The notes beneath the pieces were generated by a model. The model saw only the letters and a list, made by a program, of their open reading frames with translations. It was not told the origin of the DNA and did not search any database. A program made the position numbers and the translations under genes. DNA of 64,000 nucleotides from Novosphingobium sp. (GTDB lineage Bacteria; Pseudomonadota; Alphaproteobacteria; Sphingomonadales; Sphingomonadaceae): assembly GCA_017744735.1 (NCBI GenBank), contig JAGIAR010000004.1, positions 124,001 to 188,000 of the forward strand. Direction: 5' to 3'. Below are positions 17,136-25,496 of the stretch, one piece after another. Numbering within the stretch: position 1 is the first letter of the stretch; every line of letters starts with the position of its first letter.

Positions 17136-18566
17136 ATGACCCAATACCCCTCCCTCTACATGGTGATCGACGGCGAGCAGGTCTCGGGCGGCGGCCGGCG
17201 GACCTTCCCGGTGGTAAATCCCGCAACCGGCGAGACGATCGGCGAGCTGCCGCTGGCCGAAGCCGCCGACCTCGACCGCGCGCTAGAAACCGCCGCGCGC
17301 GGCTTCAAGCTGTGGCGCAAGGCCCCTGCGGCCCAGCGCGCCGCCGTGCTGCAGGGCGCCGCGCGGCTGATGCTCGAACGCGCCGACGATCTCGCCCGCA
17401 TCGCCACCATGGAACAGGGCAAGCCGTTCGGCGAAGCCAAGCTCGAGCTGATGATGAATGTCGGCCTGTTCAATTTCTACGCCGGCGAATGCTCGCGCAT
17501 CTACGGTCGCGAGCTGGTGCGCGACGACGGCTTCCGTTCGACCGTGCGGCACGAGCCGGTCGGCCCGGTCGCAGCCTTCGCGCCGTGGAACTTCCCGCTC
17601 GGCAATCCCGGCCGCAAGCTCGGCGCGCCGATCGCGGCGGGCTGCTCGGTGATCCTCAAGGCGGCCGAGGAAACCCCGGCCTCGGCGCTCGGCGTGCTCC
17701 AGTGCCTCTATGACGCGGGCCTGCCCAAGGAAGTCGCCCAGGCGGTGTTTGGGGTGCCCGACGAGGTTTCGCGTCACCTGCTGACCAGCCCGGTGATCCG
17801 CAAGCTCAGCTTCACCGGCTCGACCGTGATCGGCAAGCACCTCGCCAAGATCGCGGCCGACAACATGCTGCGCACCACGATGGAACTCGGCGGCCACGGC
17901 CCGGTGCTGGTGTTCGGCGATGCCGATATCGACAAGGCGCTCGATACCGCGGTCGGCGGCAAGTACCGCAATGCCGGGCAGGTCTGCGTTTCGCCGACCC
18001 GTTTCATCGTGGAAGAAAACGTGTTCGAGAAGTTCCGCGACGGCTTCGTGGAGCGTGCAAGCAAGGTGAAGGTCGGCAACGGCCTCGAAGACGGCACGCA
18101 GATGGGCCCGATGGCCAATCCGCGGCGCCCCGAGGCGATGGACCGGCTGATCGGCAATGCAAAGGACAAGGGCGCCAAGCTGCACCTCGGCGGCGAACGG
18201 CTGGGCAACCAGGGCTTCTTCTATGCGCCGTCGGTGCTGAGCGAGATTCCGCTCGATGCCGACATCATGAACGAGGAGCCGTTCGGCCCGGTCGCGCTGA
18301 TCAACCCCTTCAAGGGTGAGGACGCCATGATCGCCGAGGCCAACCGCCTGCCCTACGGACTGGCGGCCTATGCCTGGAGCGGCGACTACCAGCGCCAGCG
18401 CCGCCTTGCGAGCGAGCTCGAAAGCGGCATGGTCGGGATCAACAGCCACATGATCGGCGGCGCCGACGCGCCGTTCGGCGGGGTCAAGTGGTCGGGCCAC
18501 GGCAGCGAGGACGGCCCGGAAGGCGTGCTTGCCTGCATGGTGCTGAAAGCGGTGCACGAGGGGTAG
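17136..18566 (+). CDS. NAD(P)-dependent aldehyde dehydrogenase
   Basis: A 476-residue ALDH-superfamily enzyme oxidising an aldehyde to its acid. Active-site residues are all present: Asn152 in WNFPL, Lys175 in ILKAAEETP, Glu250 in MELGGHGP and Cys284 in NAGQVCVSP. The cofactor-site segment FTGSTVIGK is near 226-234. Sequence style is that of succinate-semialdehyde/aromatic aldehyde dehydrogenases. CAGGAGA lies 7 bases before the ATG. Within the cluster it could oxidise the aldehyde made by the benzoylformate-decarboxylase-like enzyme encoded 5 kb downstream; that pairing is an inference. It is flanked on both sides by extragenic palindromes. Confidence 0.93.
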   Translation: MTQYPSLYMVIDGEQVSGGGRRTFPVVNPATGETIGELPLAEAADLDRALETAARGFKLWRKAPAAQRAAVLQGAARLMLERADDLARIATMEQGKPFGEAKLELMMNVGLFNFYAGECSRIYGRELVRDDGFRSTVRHEPVGPVAAFAPWNFPLGNPGRKLGAPIAAGCSVILKAAEETPASALGVLQCLYDAGLPKEVAQAVFGVPDEVSRHLLTSPVIRKLSFTGSTVIGKHLAKIAADNMLRTTMELGGHGPVLVFGDADIDKALDTAVGGKYRNAGQVCVSPTRFIVEENVFEKFRDGFVERASKVKVGNGLEDGTQMGPMANPRRPEAMDRLIGNAKDKGAKLHLGGERLGNQGFFYAPSVLSEIPLDADIMNEEPFGPVALINPFKGEDAMIAEANRLPYGLAAYAWSGDYQRQRRLASELESGMVGINSHMIGGADAPFGGVKWSGHGSEDGPEGVLACMVLKAVHEG

Positions 18567-18574
18567 AAAAAGAC

Positions 18575-18690
18575 CCTCCCCGAGCTTGCTCGGAGAGGAG
18601 GACCGCGCTCGAAAGGGCGTGGTGGAGGGCAGGGGCAACCAGGGCCGCCTGACGGCGGCTGCCACCTCCCCCGAGGCAAGCTCGGGGAGG
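18575..18690. repeat. extragenic palindromic element (inverted CCTCCCCGAGC arms)
   Basis: A 20-bp imperfect inverted repeat spans the gap between ALDH and ligW-like genes. The left arm is at 18575-18593 (CCTCCCCGAGCTTGCTCGG) and the right arm at 18671-18690, with a GC-rich centre that itself pairs (CCGCC/GGCGG). Each arm is also a small palindrome around GAGCTTGCTC. The arrangement resembles REP/BIME-type elements common in sphingomonad intergenic DNA. The right arm ends 16 bases before the next start codon. Confidence 0.6.
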
Positions 18691-18706
18691 ATCTGAGGAG
18701 AAACAA

Positions 18707-19762
18707 GTGTCGCATGAATTGAAGACCGGCGGCGACCGGGGTTACCTCCGCATCGCCACCGAAGAGGCTTTCGCTACCCACGAACAGCTCGACGCGATCA
18801 TGGACCTGGTCCGCTCGGGCCATGCCGACCAGGGCACGATGAGCCTGTGGGGTTTCTACGGCACCAGCCCGAGCGAGCGCACCACCTTCATCCGCGAGCG
18901 GCTGCTCGACCTGGGCGAATTGCGGATTGGCGCGATGGACGCGGCCGGGATCGACAAGGCGGTGCTGGCGATGACCTCGCCGGGGGTGCAGAATCTGCCC
19001 GACGACGAGCAGGCGCGCGGGATCGCCCGGCGCGGCAACGACATCCTCAAGGCCGCCTGCGAGAAATACCCCGACCGATTCTACGGCATGATCGCGGTCG
19101 CACCGCAGGATCCGGCGTTCTCGGTCGAGGAGCTGAAGCGCGGCAAGGAGGAGCTCGGCTTCCACGGAGTGCAGATCAACAGCCATATCAAGGGCCACTA
19201 TCTCGACGAGGAGCAGTTCGAACCGATCCTCAAGGCCTGCGCCGATCTGGACCTGCCGCTCTACATCCACCCGCAGGGCCTGCCCGATTCGATGATCGGC
19301 GACATGGTCGGCGCCGGGCTCGACGGAGCGATCTACGGCTTCGCGGTCGAGACCAGCTACCACGCGCTGCGGCTGCTCACGACCGGGGTGTTCGACCGCT
19401 ATCCGAACCTCCAGCTGATGCTCGGCCACGGCTGCGAGGGCCTGCCCTACATGCTCTATCGCCTAAACTACATGCACCAGGCGGGCCTGCGCAGCGGCCG
19501 TTACCCGCGCCTCAAGCCGCTGCAGCACGATCTGTTCCACTACATGCGCACCAACGTGCTCGCGACCAACAGCGGCTTGCCGTTCGGCCCGGCGATCAAG
19601 ACCATGATCGAGGTGATGGGCGAGGACCGGGTGATGTATGCGATGGACTATCCGTACCAGTACCTCCCCGAAGAGGTCGGGATGATGGACGATCTCGACA
19701 TCACCGACGCGCAGAAGAAAAAGTTCTTCCAGACCAACGCGGAACGCTGGTTCAAGCTGTGA
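18707..19762 (+). CDS. amidohydrolase-family decarboxylase, LigW-like (5-carboxyvanillate decarboxylase family)
   Basis: A 351-residue amidohydrolase of the ACMSD/gamma-resorcylate decarboxylase group. It matches my memory of sphingomonad LigW over its length: the openings LKTGG and YLRIATEEAFAT, QINSH near 156-160, YIHP near 186-189 and the ending KKKFFQTNAE-WFKL. Candidate metal ligands fall at Glu19, His188 and Asp314, the positions I recall for LigW. It differs in GHGCEGLPYM where LigW has GHMGEALPYW, next to the substrate. The start is GTG at 18707 with GAGGAG 6 bases upstream. LigW removes the ring carboxylate of 5-carboxyvanillate to give vanillate. This paralogue may do the same (as LigW2 does) or use a related ring acid. 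Confidence 0.85.
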   Translation: MSHELKTGGDRGYLRIATEEAFATHEQLDAIMDLVRSGHADQGTMSLWGFYGTSPSERTTFIRERLLDLGELRIGAMDAAGIDKAVLAMTSPGVQNLPDDEQARGIARRGNDILKAACEKYPDRFYGMIAVAPQDPAFSVEELKRGKEELGFHGVQINSHIKGHYLDEEQFEPILKACADLDLPLYIHPQGLPDSMIGDMVGAGLDGAIYGFAVETSYHALRLLTTGVFDRYPNLQLMLGHGCEGLPYMLYRLNYMHQAGLRSGRYPRLKPLQHDLFHYMRTNVLATNSGLPFGPAIKTMIEVMGEDRVMYAMDYPYQYLPEEVGMMDDLDITDAQKKKFFQTNAERWFKL

Positions 19763-20766
19763 GCGCGCAGGACGAGCTGCGCGGGCTGATCGGCTTCTAC
19801 TGGAAGCCGCATGTGATCACCGCCGCCGCGCAGCTCGGCCTGGCCGATGCATTCGACGGAACCATGCCCGCGGGCGCACTCGCCGCGAAGATCGGCGCCG
19901 ACGAGGTCGCGCTCGCCCGCCTGTTGCGCGCGATGGCGAGCATCGGGCTGGTCGAGGACAAGGGCGACGGCGGCTTCGCGCTGACCGAACTCGGCGCGTG
20001 CCTGCGTTCGGATAGCCCGCAATCCCTGAAGGGCATGGCCCTGCATGTCGGCACCCAGCTCTCGCCCGCCTTCGCAGCGCTGGCGCAATGCGTGCGGACC
20101 GGCACGCCGCCCGAAGGGATCGCGCACGGCCCCGACGGCTTCGCCGAATTCGCCGACAGGCCCGAAGCCGCAGCGGTGTTCAACCAGTCGATGGTCGACA
20201 ACAGCCGCCGCTTCGCCGCCGAAGCTGCACGGGCCTATGACTTCACGCACTTCGCCACCATCGCCGACGTCGGCGGCGGCTATGGCGCGGTGCTGGCGAC
20301 GCTGCTCAAGGCCGCGCCGCGGAGGAAAGGCTGCGTGCTCGACCTCGCCCATGCGAAAACCGGGGCGGAGGCGCTGTTCGCGAAGGAAGGCGTGGGCGAC
20401 CGGGCACGCTTCGTCGAGGCGAGCTTCTTCGAGCAATTGCCGGTCGCCGCCGATTGCTACGTGCTCAAATATATCCTGCACGACTGGAACGACGCCTATG
20501 CGCAAACGATCGTGCAGCGGGTCGGCGAAGCGGCGGCCGCCTCGAACGGCACGGTCGTCCTGATCGAACGGATCCTGCCCGAGCGCTTCGACGCCAGCGC
20601 GCCGCACGCGATGGCGGCCTATGGCGACCTCACGATGATGCTGTGGGACGGCAAGGAACGCACCGAACGCGAATTCCGCGAGCTGCTTGCGAAGGGCAAT
20701 CTCGGCTTGACGCGGACGGTCGCTCTCCCGGACAACCATTTCGTGATCGAGGCAAAGCCGATCTGA
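19759..20766 (+). CDS. O-methyltransferase, COMT/acetylserotonin type
   Basis: A 335-residue SAM-dependent methyltransferase of the dimerising Methyltransf_2 family. The N-terminal half is a winged-helix dimerisation domain (ALARLLRAMASIGLVE near 53-68). The SAM site is ADVGGGYGAVLATLL near 172-186, and the catalytic His lies in YILHDWNDAY near 239. It starts with GTG at 19759, overlapping the stop of the LigW-like gene (GTGA), so the two are translationally coupled. Methylation of a phenolic hydroxyl is the family reaction. In a catabolic cluster it could protect or recycle a catechol, or serve a biosynthetic end; which cannot be decided here. Confidence 0.88.
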   Translation: MSAQDELRGLIGFYWKPHVITAAAQLGLADAFDGTMPAGALAAKIGADEVALARLLRAMASIGLVEDKGDGGFALTELGACLRSDSPQSLKGMALHVGTQLSPAFAALAQCVRTGTPPEGIAHGPDGFAEFADRPEAAAVFNQSMVDNSRRFAAEAARAYDFTHFATIADVGGGYGAVLATLLKAAPRRKGCVLDLAHAKTGAEALFAKEGVGDRARFVEASFFEQLPVAADCYVLKYILHDWNDAYAQTIVQRVGEAAAASNGTVVLIERILPERFDASAPHAMAAYGDLTMMLWDGKERTEREFRELLAKGNLGLTRTVALPDNHFVIEAKPI

Positions 20767-20779
20767 TGGAGAGGATACG

Positions 20780-21634
20780 ATGACGACCTATGCCGTAACC
20801 GGCGCCGCGGGCCAGCTCGGCCGGCTGGTGCTCGACGCGCTGCTGGAGAAGGTGGACGCGACCGATATCGTGGCTCTGGCCCGCGACCCGGCCAAGCTGT
20901 CCGAATACGCCCGCCGCGGCGTCAGCGTGCGGGTGGGCGATTACGATCACCCCGAAACGCTCGCCACGGGCCTTGCCGGGGTCGACCGGCTGCTGCTGAT
21001 CTCGGGCAGCGCGCTCGGGCAGCGACCGCGCCAGCATCAGGCGGTGATCGACGCGGCGAAGGCCGCCGGGGTCGGCTACATCGCCTATACCTCGATCCTC
21101 CACGCCGACCGCAGCCCGATCCGGCTGGGCGAGGAACACCGCGCGACCGAAGCCTCGCTCGCCGCCAGCGGCCTCGCCTACGACCTGCTGCGCAACGGCT
21201 GGTACAACGAGAACTACATCCATTCGCTCAAGGCGCAGGTCGAAGCGGGCGAGATCACCGGGGCGCAGGGCGACGGGAAGATCAACTCGGCCAGCCGCGC
21301 CGACCTGGCCGCGGGCGCGGCGGAAGTGCTGGTCAACGGCAAGGGCGGCGAGATCTACGAGCTCGCCGGCGATCACGGCTGGACCCTTGCCGAATTCGCG
21401 GCCGAGGTCTCGCGCCAGGCCGGCAAGCCGGTCGCCTATCGCAACTTCGACGAAGCCGGCTACGCCCAGTCGCTGGTCGACATCGGCTTCCCCGACTATG
21501 TCGCCAAGGTGATCGCCAATTCGGGCTACAGTACCTCGCTCGGCGCACTGGAGGAAAGCGGCGGCACACTCGGCCGCCTGATCGGCCGCCCGACCACGCC
21601 GATCGCCGAGACGATCCGCCTCGCGCTGCTGTAA
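20780..21634 (+). CDS. NmrA/QorB-like NAD(P)-binding oxidoreductase
   Basis: A 284-residue atypical SDR. The Rossmann motif TGAAGQLGRLVLDAL is at the N-terminus and ISGSALGQR near 73. The region YTSILHADRSP replaces the usual YxxxK site, as in E. coli QorB (YtfG), an NADPH:quinone reductase. GAGAGGA is 5 bases before the ATG. In the cluster it could reduce a quinone or enone formed from an aromatic intermediate. NmrA-like sensors share the fold, so a regulatory role is not excluded. Confidence 0.85.
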   Translation: MTTYAVTGAAGQLGRLVLDALLEKVDATDIVALARDPAKLSEYARRGVSVRVGDYDHPETLATGLAGVDRLLLISGSALGQRPRQHQAVIDAAKAAGVGYIAYTSILHADRSPIRLGEEHRATEASLAASGLAYDLLRNGWYNENYIHSLKAQVEAGEITGAQGDGKINSASRADLAAGAAEVLVNGKGGEIYELAGDHGWTLAEFAAEVSRQAGKPVAYRNFDEAGYAQSLVDIGFPDYVAKVIANSGYSTSLGALEESGGTLGRLIGRPTTPIAETIRLALL

Positions 21635-21672
21635 CGACACAAGAAAACAACGAATCGGGGAGGAGACCGGGG

Positions 21673-23295
21673 ATGGCGACGCAGGCGGCCGATGATGGCA
21701 CGAGACAGGGCGCGAGGGTCAGCCGCGCGGGCTGGTATGCGCTGACGCTGGTGAGCGCGGCGCAGGCGCTGAGCCTGCTCGACCGGCAGATCCTCTCGAT
21801 CCTCGGGCCGAGCATCATCAAGGATCTAGGCATCGGCGGGGCCGAGCTGGGCCTGCTCTACGGCACGGTGTTCGCGCTGTTCTACGCGCTGTTCTCGCTT
21901 CCGCTCGGCCGGCTGGTAGACGGCTGGGTGCGGACGAAGCTGCTCGGCATCTGCCTGCTCGCCTGGTCGCTCTCAGCCGGGCTCGCGGCCCTTGCCAACG
22001 GATTCGCGCTGCTCGCCCTCTCGCGGCTCGGGGTCGGCGTGGGCGAAGGCGCGACCCAGCCGGCCGCGAATTCGATCATCTTCGACACCTTTCCGCGCGA
22101 GAAGCGCGGCACCGCGATGGCCGCGCTCGGGATTGCGGTCGCGCTCGGCCTCGGCCTGTCGATGACGCTCGGCGGGGTGGTCGCGCAATGGTGGGACACG
22201 CATCATGCGGTGCCCGGCGGGTTCAAGGGCTGGCAGGTGGCCTTCATCGTTGCCGCCCTGCCCGGCCTGCCGCTCGCCTGGCTGATCTGGCGGATGCAGG
22301 AGCCGAGGCGGGGCGCGATGGACGGGATCGCGACCCCGCCGGATCCGGCGCCGTTCAAGGCCAGCGCCGCAGTGCTGGGCGCGGTTACCCCCGGCGCCAA
22401 CTGGATTGCGCTCTGGCAGCGCAACGCCGGCGCGAAACAGTGGACGATCAACCTCGTCGGCCTCGCGCTGATTGTCGGGGTTTGCGCGGCGATGATTCAC
22501 GTAACCCAGGCTTTCTCTCCGCGCCCGCCGGTGGAGGCGCTCGGCCTGTCGCTCGACCCGCATGTGATGCAGTGGTTCGTCGCCGGCTTCGGCGCATTCG
22601 TGATCCTCAACCTGTTCCAGTCGCTCAAGCTGACCGACAAGCCGACCTATGCGGTGGTGATGTCGCCCTCGCTGGTGTTGCTGATGGTGGTCGGTGGGCT
22701 GCAGACCGCGATCAATTACGGCGTGATGGGGTTCACCCCCACCTTCCTTGTGACCCACTACGGATTGTCGCAGGCGGAAACCGGGCTGCAGTTCGGCCTG
22801 CTTTCGGCCGCGCTGGGCATGATCGGGCCGATCGTCGCCGGCCCGCTCTCGGACTGGCTGACCCGACGGCTCGGCGGCAAGGGGCGGGTGCTGCTGACGC
22901 TCGTATCGCTCGGCATTTCACCCTTCTTCGGGATCTGGGCCTACAGCGCGGACGACGCGTCCAGCTTCTATTGGCGTTTCTCCGTCTACAGCCTCATCCT
23001 GACCCTGTGGCTGCCGCCGATCTATTCGCTGATGTACGATCTGGTGCTGCCGCGGATGCGCGGGATAACCAGTTCGACCTACATCATCATCTCGACCCTA
23101 CTCGGGCTCGGCATGGGGCCCTATTTCGTCGGCATCGTCGCCGACCGGACCAAGGGCGATTTCGGTACCGCGATCATGTCGATCAACTGGGTCGCCCCGG
23201 TGATCGTCGTGCTGCTCGCAATCGTGTTCTTCCGTATCGTGAAGGACGAGAATTCCATGATGGACCGTGCCCGTTCGGGCGGAGAAGCCGTGTAA
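21673..23295 (+). CDS. MFS transporter, spinster-like
   Basis: A 540-residue major facilitator of the spinster-like type, longer than the usual 400-450 because of extra segments between helices 5-6 and in the central loop. Signatures are LSLLDRQILSILGPSI in helix 1, LPLGRLVDGWVRTKLLG in loop 2-3 and LSRLGVGVGEGATQPAANS in helix 4. The ATG at 21673 has AGGAG 7 bases upstream. The stop is one base before the ThDP-enzyme start, so both are certainly co-transcribed. Substrate is inferred to be an organic acid or aromatic related to the pathway. Confidence 0.9.
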   Translation: MATQAADDGTRQGARVSRAGWYALTLVSAAQALSLLDRQILSILGPSIIKDLGIGGAELGLLYGTVFALFYALFSLPLGRLVDGWVRTKLLGICLLAWSLSAGLAALANGFALLALSRLGVGVGEGATQPAANSIIFDTFPREKRGTAMAALGIAVALGLGLSMTLGGVVAQWWDTHHAVPGGFKGWQVAFIVAALPGLPLAWLIWRMQEPRRGAMDGIATPPDPAPFKASAAVLGAVTPGANWIALWQRNAGAKQWTINLVGLALIVGVCAAMIHVTQAFSPRPPVEALGLSLDPHVMQWFVAGFGAFVILNLFQSLKLTDKPTYAVVMSPSLVLLMVVGGLQTAINYGVMGFTPTFLVTHYGLSQAETGLQFGLLSAALGMIGPIVAGPLSDWLTRRLGGKGRVLLTLVSLGISPFFGIWAYSADDASSFYWRFSVYSLILTLWLPPIYSLMYDLVLPRMRGITSSTYIIISTLLGLGMGPYFVGIVADRTKGDFGTAIMSINWVAPVIVVLLAIVFFRIVKDENSMMDRARSGGEAV

Positions 23296-23296
23296 C

Positions 23297-24841
23297 ATGC
23301 CTACCGTAAGAGAAGCCGCCCACCGTATCTTCGCGCATTTCGGGGTCGATCGCCTGTTCGGCAATCCCGGCAGCACCGAGCTGCCGATGCTCAAGGGGAT
23401 GCCCGAGGGCTTCCGCTATGTCCTCGGGCTCAACGAGGCGGTGGTGGTCGGCATGGCCGACGGCTTCGCGCGGTCGAGCGGGCTGCCCGCGCTGGTCAAT
23501 CTGCACAGCTCGGCCGGGACCGGCCATTCGCTCGGCAATCTGTTCACCGCCTTCCGCAACAACGCGCCGATCGTGGTGACCGCCGGACAGCAGGCGCGCA
23601 GCATCCTGCCGCACGACCCGTTCCTCTACGCCGAACGCGCGACCGAATTTCCGCGGCCCTACGTCAAGTGGGCGCTCGAACCGATGCGCGCGGAGGACGT
23701 CCCGCATGCGCTGATCCGCGGCTTCATCACCGCGCTGACCCCGCCGATGGGGCCGGTGTTCATCTCGATTCCCGTCGACGACTGGGAGCGCGAATGCGAG
23801 ATGCCCGCGCTGCCGATGCTCGCCCCCGCGCCGGTCCCCGCGCCCGAGGGGCTCGCGCGCATCGCCGCCATGCTCGACAATGCGACAAGCCCGGCGCTGG
23901 TGATCGGCACCGGCACCGCCAATTGCGGCGGCTGGCAGGCGGCGATCGACCTTGCCGAGAAGAGCGGCGCCAGCGTCTGGGCCGCGCCCTACGCCGCGCG
24001 CGAGACCTTCCCCGAGGACCACCCGCAGTTCGCCGGTTTCCTTCCGGCGTGGCGCGACCAGCTCCGCGCCCTGCTCGCCCCGCACGACGCGATCCTGGTC
24101 TGCGGCGCACCGGTGTTCACCTATCACGTCGAAGGCACGGGACCGCACTGGCCCGAGCACGCCACGCTCGCCGCGCTGAGCGAGGAGCCGCAGCATATCG
24201 CGTCGCTGCCGGGCGGGCTGGGCGTGCTCGGCGACATCCGCGCCGGGCTCGAGACTCTTGCCGAGACGGTCAAGCCGCGCGCCTTCGCCGGCACGACCCA
24301 CCGGCTGATCGACCCGCCGGCCGGGATGACCGCCGCCTATGTGCTGAAGCGCATCGCCGCGCTGCGTCCCGAGGGCGCGGTGGTGGTCGAGGAAGCCCCG
24401 ACCGCGCGCGGACCCGAGCACGACACGCTGCCGATCCTGCGCGAGGGCGGGTTCTACACCTGCGCCAGCGGAGGCCTGGGCTATTCGCTCCCCGGTGCGG
24501 TGGGGGTCGCGCTGGGGCAGGACGACAAGGTGATCGCGATCCTCGGCGACGGCTCGGCGATGTACACCATCCAGGGCCTGTTCAGCGCGCGCGACGAGGT
24601 TGCCAACGTCAGCTTCCTGATCATGAACAACTCCGCCTATGCCGCGCTGACCGGTTTCTCGGCCGAATTCGGGATGAACTTCGTCCCCGGCTGCGACCTC
24701 GCCGGGATCGACTTCGTGCAGATCGCCGAAGGGCTCGGGGTTACCGCTCGCCGGGTCGATACGCCGGACGGGATCGACGAGGCGCTCGAATGGAGTTTCG
24801 AGCAGAGCGGGCCGACGCTGGTCGACTTCCGGATCGCCTGA
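23297..24841 (+). CDS. mdlC: benzoylformate decarboxylase-like ThDP enzyme
   Basis: A 514-residue thiamine-diphosphate enzyme. Ser26 (FGNPGSTELP), Glu47 (LNEAVV) and His70 (NLHSSAGTG) occur at exactly the positions of the catalytic residues of Pseudomonas putida benzoylformate decarboxylase. His277 in APVFTYHVEG corresponds to its His281. The ThDP motif begins at GDGSAMYTIQGLF. BFDC converts aryl glyoxylates to aryl aldehydes and CO2. The active-site wall FSAEFGMNFVPG differs from BFDC, so the natural substrate is probably a substituted aryl glyoxylate. The ALDH in the same operon could take the aldehyde on. The ATG is one base after the MFS stop. Confidence 0.86.
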   Translation: MPTVREAAHRIFAHFGVDRLFGNPGSTELPMLKGMPEGFRYVLGLNEAVVVGMADGFARSSGLPALVNLHSSAGTGHSLGNLFTAFRNNAPIVVTAGQQARSILPHDPFLYAERATEFPRPYVKWALEPMRAEDVPHALIRGFITALTPPMGPVFISIPVDDWERECEMPALPMLAPAPVPAPEGLARIAAMLDNATSPALVIGTGTANCGGWQAAIDLAEKSGASVWAAPYAARETFPEDHPQFAGFLPAWRDQLRALLAPHDAILVCGAPVFTYHVEGTGPHWPEHATLAALSEEPQHIASLPGGLGVLGDIRAGLETLAETVKPRAFAGTTHRLIDPPAGMTAAYVLKRIAALRPEGAVVVEEAPTARGPEHDTLPILREGGFYTCASGGLGYSLPGAVGVALGQDDKVIAILGDGSAMYTIQGLFSARDEVANVSFLIMNNSAYAALTGFSAEFGMNFVPGCDLAGIDFVQIAEGLGVTARRVDTPDGIDEALEWSFEQSGPTLVDFRIA

Positions 24842-24852
24842 GGAGAGATGCG

Positions 24853-25353
24853 ATGATCGTCCCCGCCTCGTTCCACGCCGCCTCGGACGATCTCCCATGG
24901 GCTGACGACTGGGCGGGCGATCCGGGGATCAAGCTCAAGCTGCTGATGGCCGACATCGAAGGCGCGCGCTTCGCGGTGCGGATGCTGTTCGAACCGGGGC
25001 TACAGGTGTTCGAGCACAAGCACACCGGCGAAGTCCACGCCTTCACCCTTGCGGGCGAATGGTATTACCTCGAATACCGGGACAGCCCGCCCAACACCAA
25101 AGGCTCGTATCTGTTCGAACCGCCCGGCAGCACCCATACGCTGAAAGTTGCGGATGAAGCGGACGGTCTCACCGATGTGCTGTTCATCATCTACGGCGCG
25201 ATGCTGCACATGGACCCGGCCGGCACGATCGTCGGCGTGACCGACGCGGAAAGCGTGATCCGCGAATATGCGGAGCGGCTGCGGGCGCAGGGCAAGCAGG
25301 TGCCGGCGCGGGTGCCGATCGGCGGGTCGATGGATTACCGGGGACTGGCATGA
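24853..25353 (+). CDS. cupin dioxygenase, 2,4'-dihydroxyacetophenone dioxygenase-like
   Basis: A 166-residue single-domain cupin of the ChrR/DAD type. Candidate metal ligands are His55 and His57 (EHKHTGEVHAF), Glu74 (WYYLEYRD) and His95 in FEPPGSTHTL, the three-His/one-Glu set expected. 2,4'-dihydroxyacetophenone dioxygenase cleaves alpha-hydroxy aryl ketones to aryl carboxylate and formate with non-heme iron. AGGAGAG lies 5 bases before the ATG and only 11 bases separate it from the ThDP gene. It ends the plus-strand catabolic arm. Its presence beside a BFDC-like enzyme points to an aryl-ketone side chain as the shared substrate type. Confidence 0.8.
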   Translation: MIVPASFHAASDDLPWADDWAGDPGIKLKLLMADIEGARFAVRMLFEPGLQVFEHKHTGEVHAFTLAGEWYYLEYRDSPPNTKGSYLFEPPGSTHTLKVADEADGLTDVLFIIYGAMLHMDPAGTIVGVTDAESVIREYAERLRAQGKQVPARVPIGGSMDYRGLA

Positions 25354-25496
25354 TCGCGGAGAATGCCGAAAGCGCGCGCTCGCCCACATGCGCTACAATG
25401 GCGCCGCTTCGTTGATCGATCGGGAACCGGGCACGTTCAACTTTTCCATACCCTGAGGTCGTTCGCCATACGGCTACTCTGGCGGCGACCGCCCGA

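Noticed and set aside
18847..19758. Upstream in-frame extension of the O-methyltransferase
   Set aside because: It overlaps the LigW-like gene in another frame and is Arg-rich nonsense. The GTG at 19759 with GTGA overlap is the natural start.
25354..25496. Possible small gene between the cupin and the GlsB-like gene
   Set aside because: Short open frames here lack ribosome sites and recognisable peptides; treated as intergenic.
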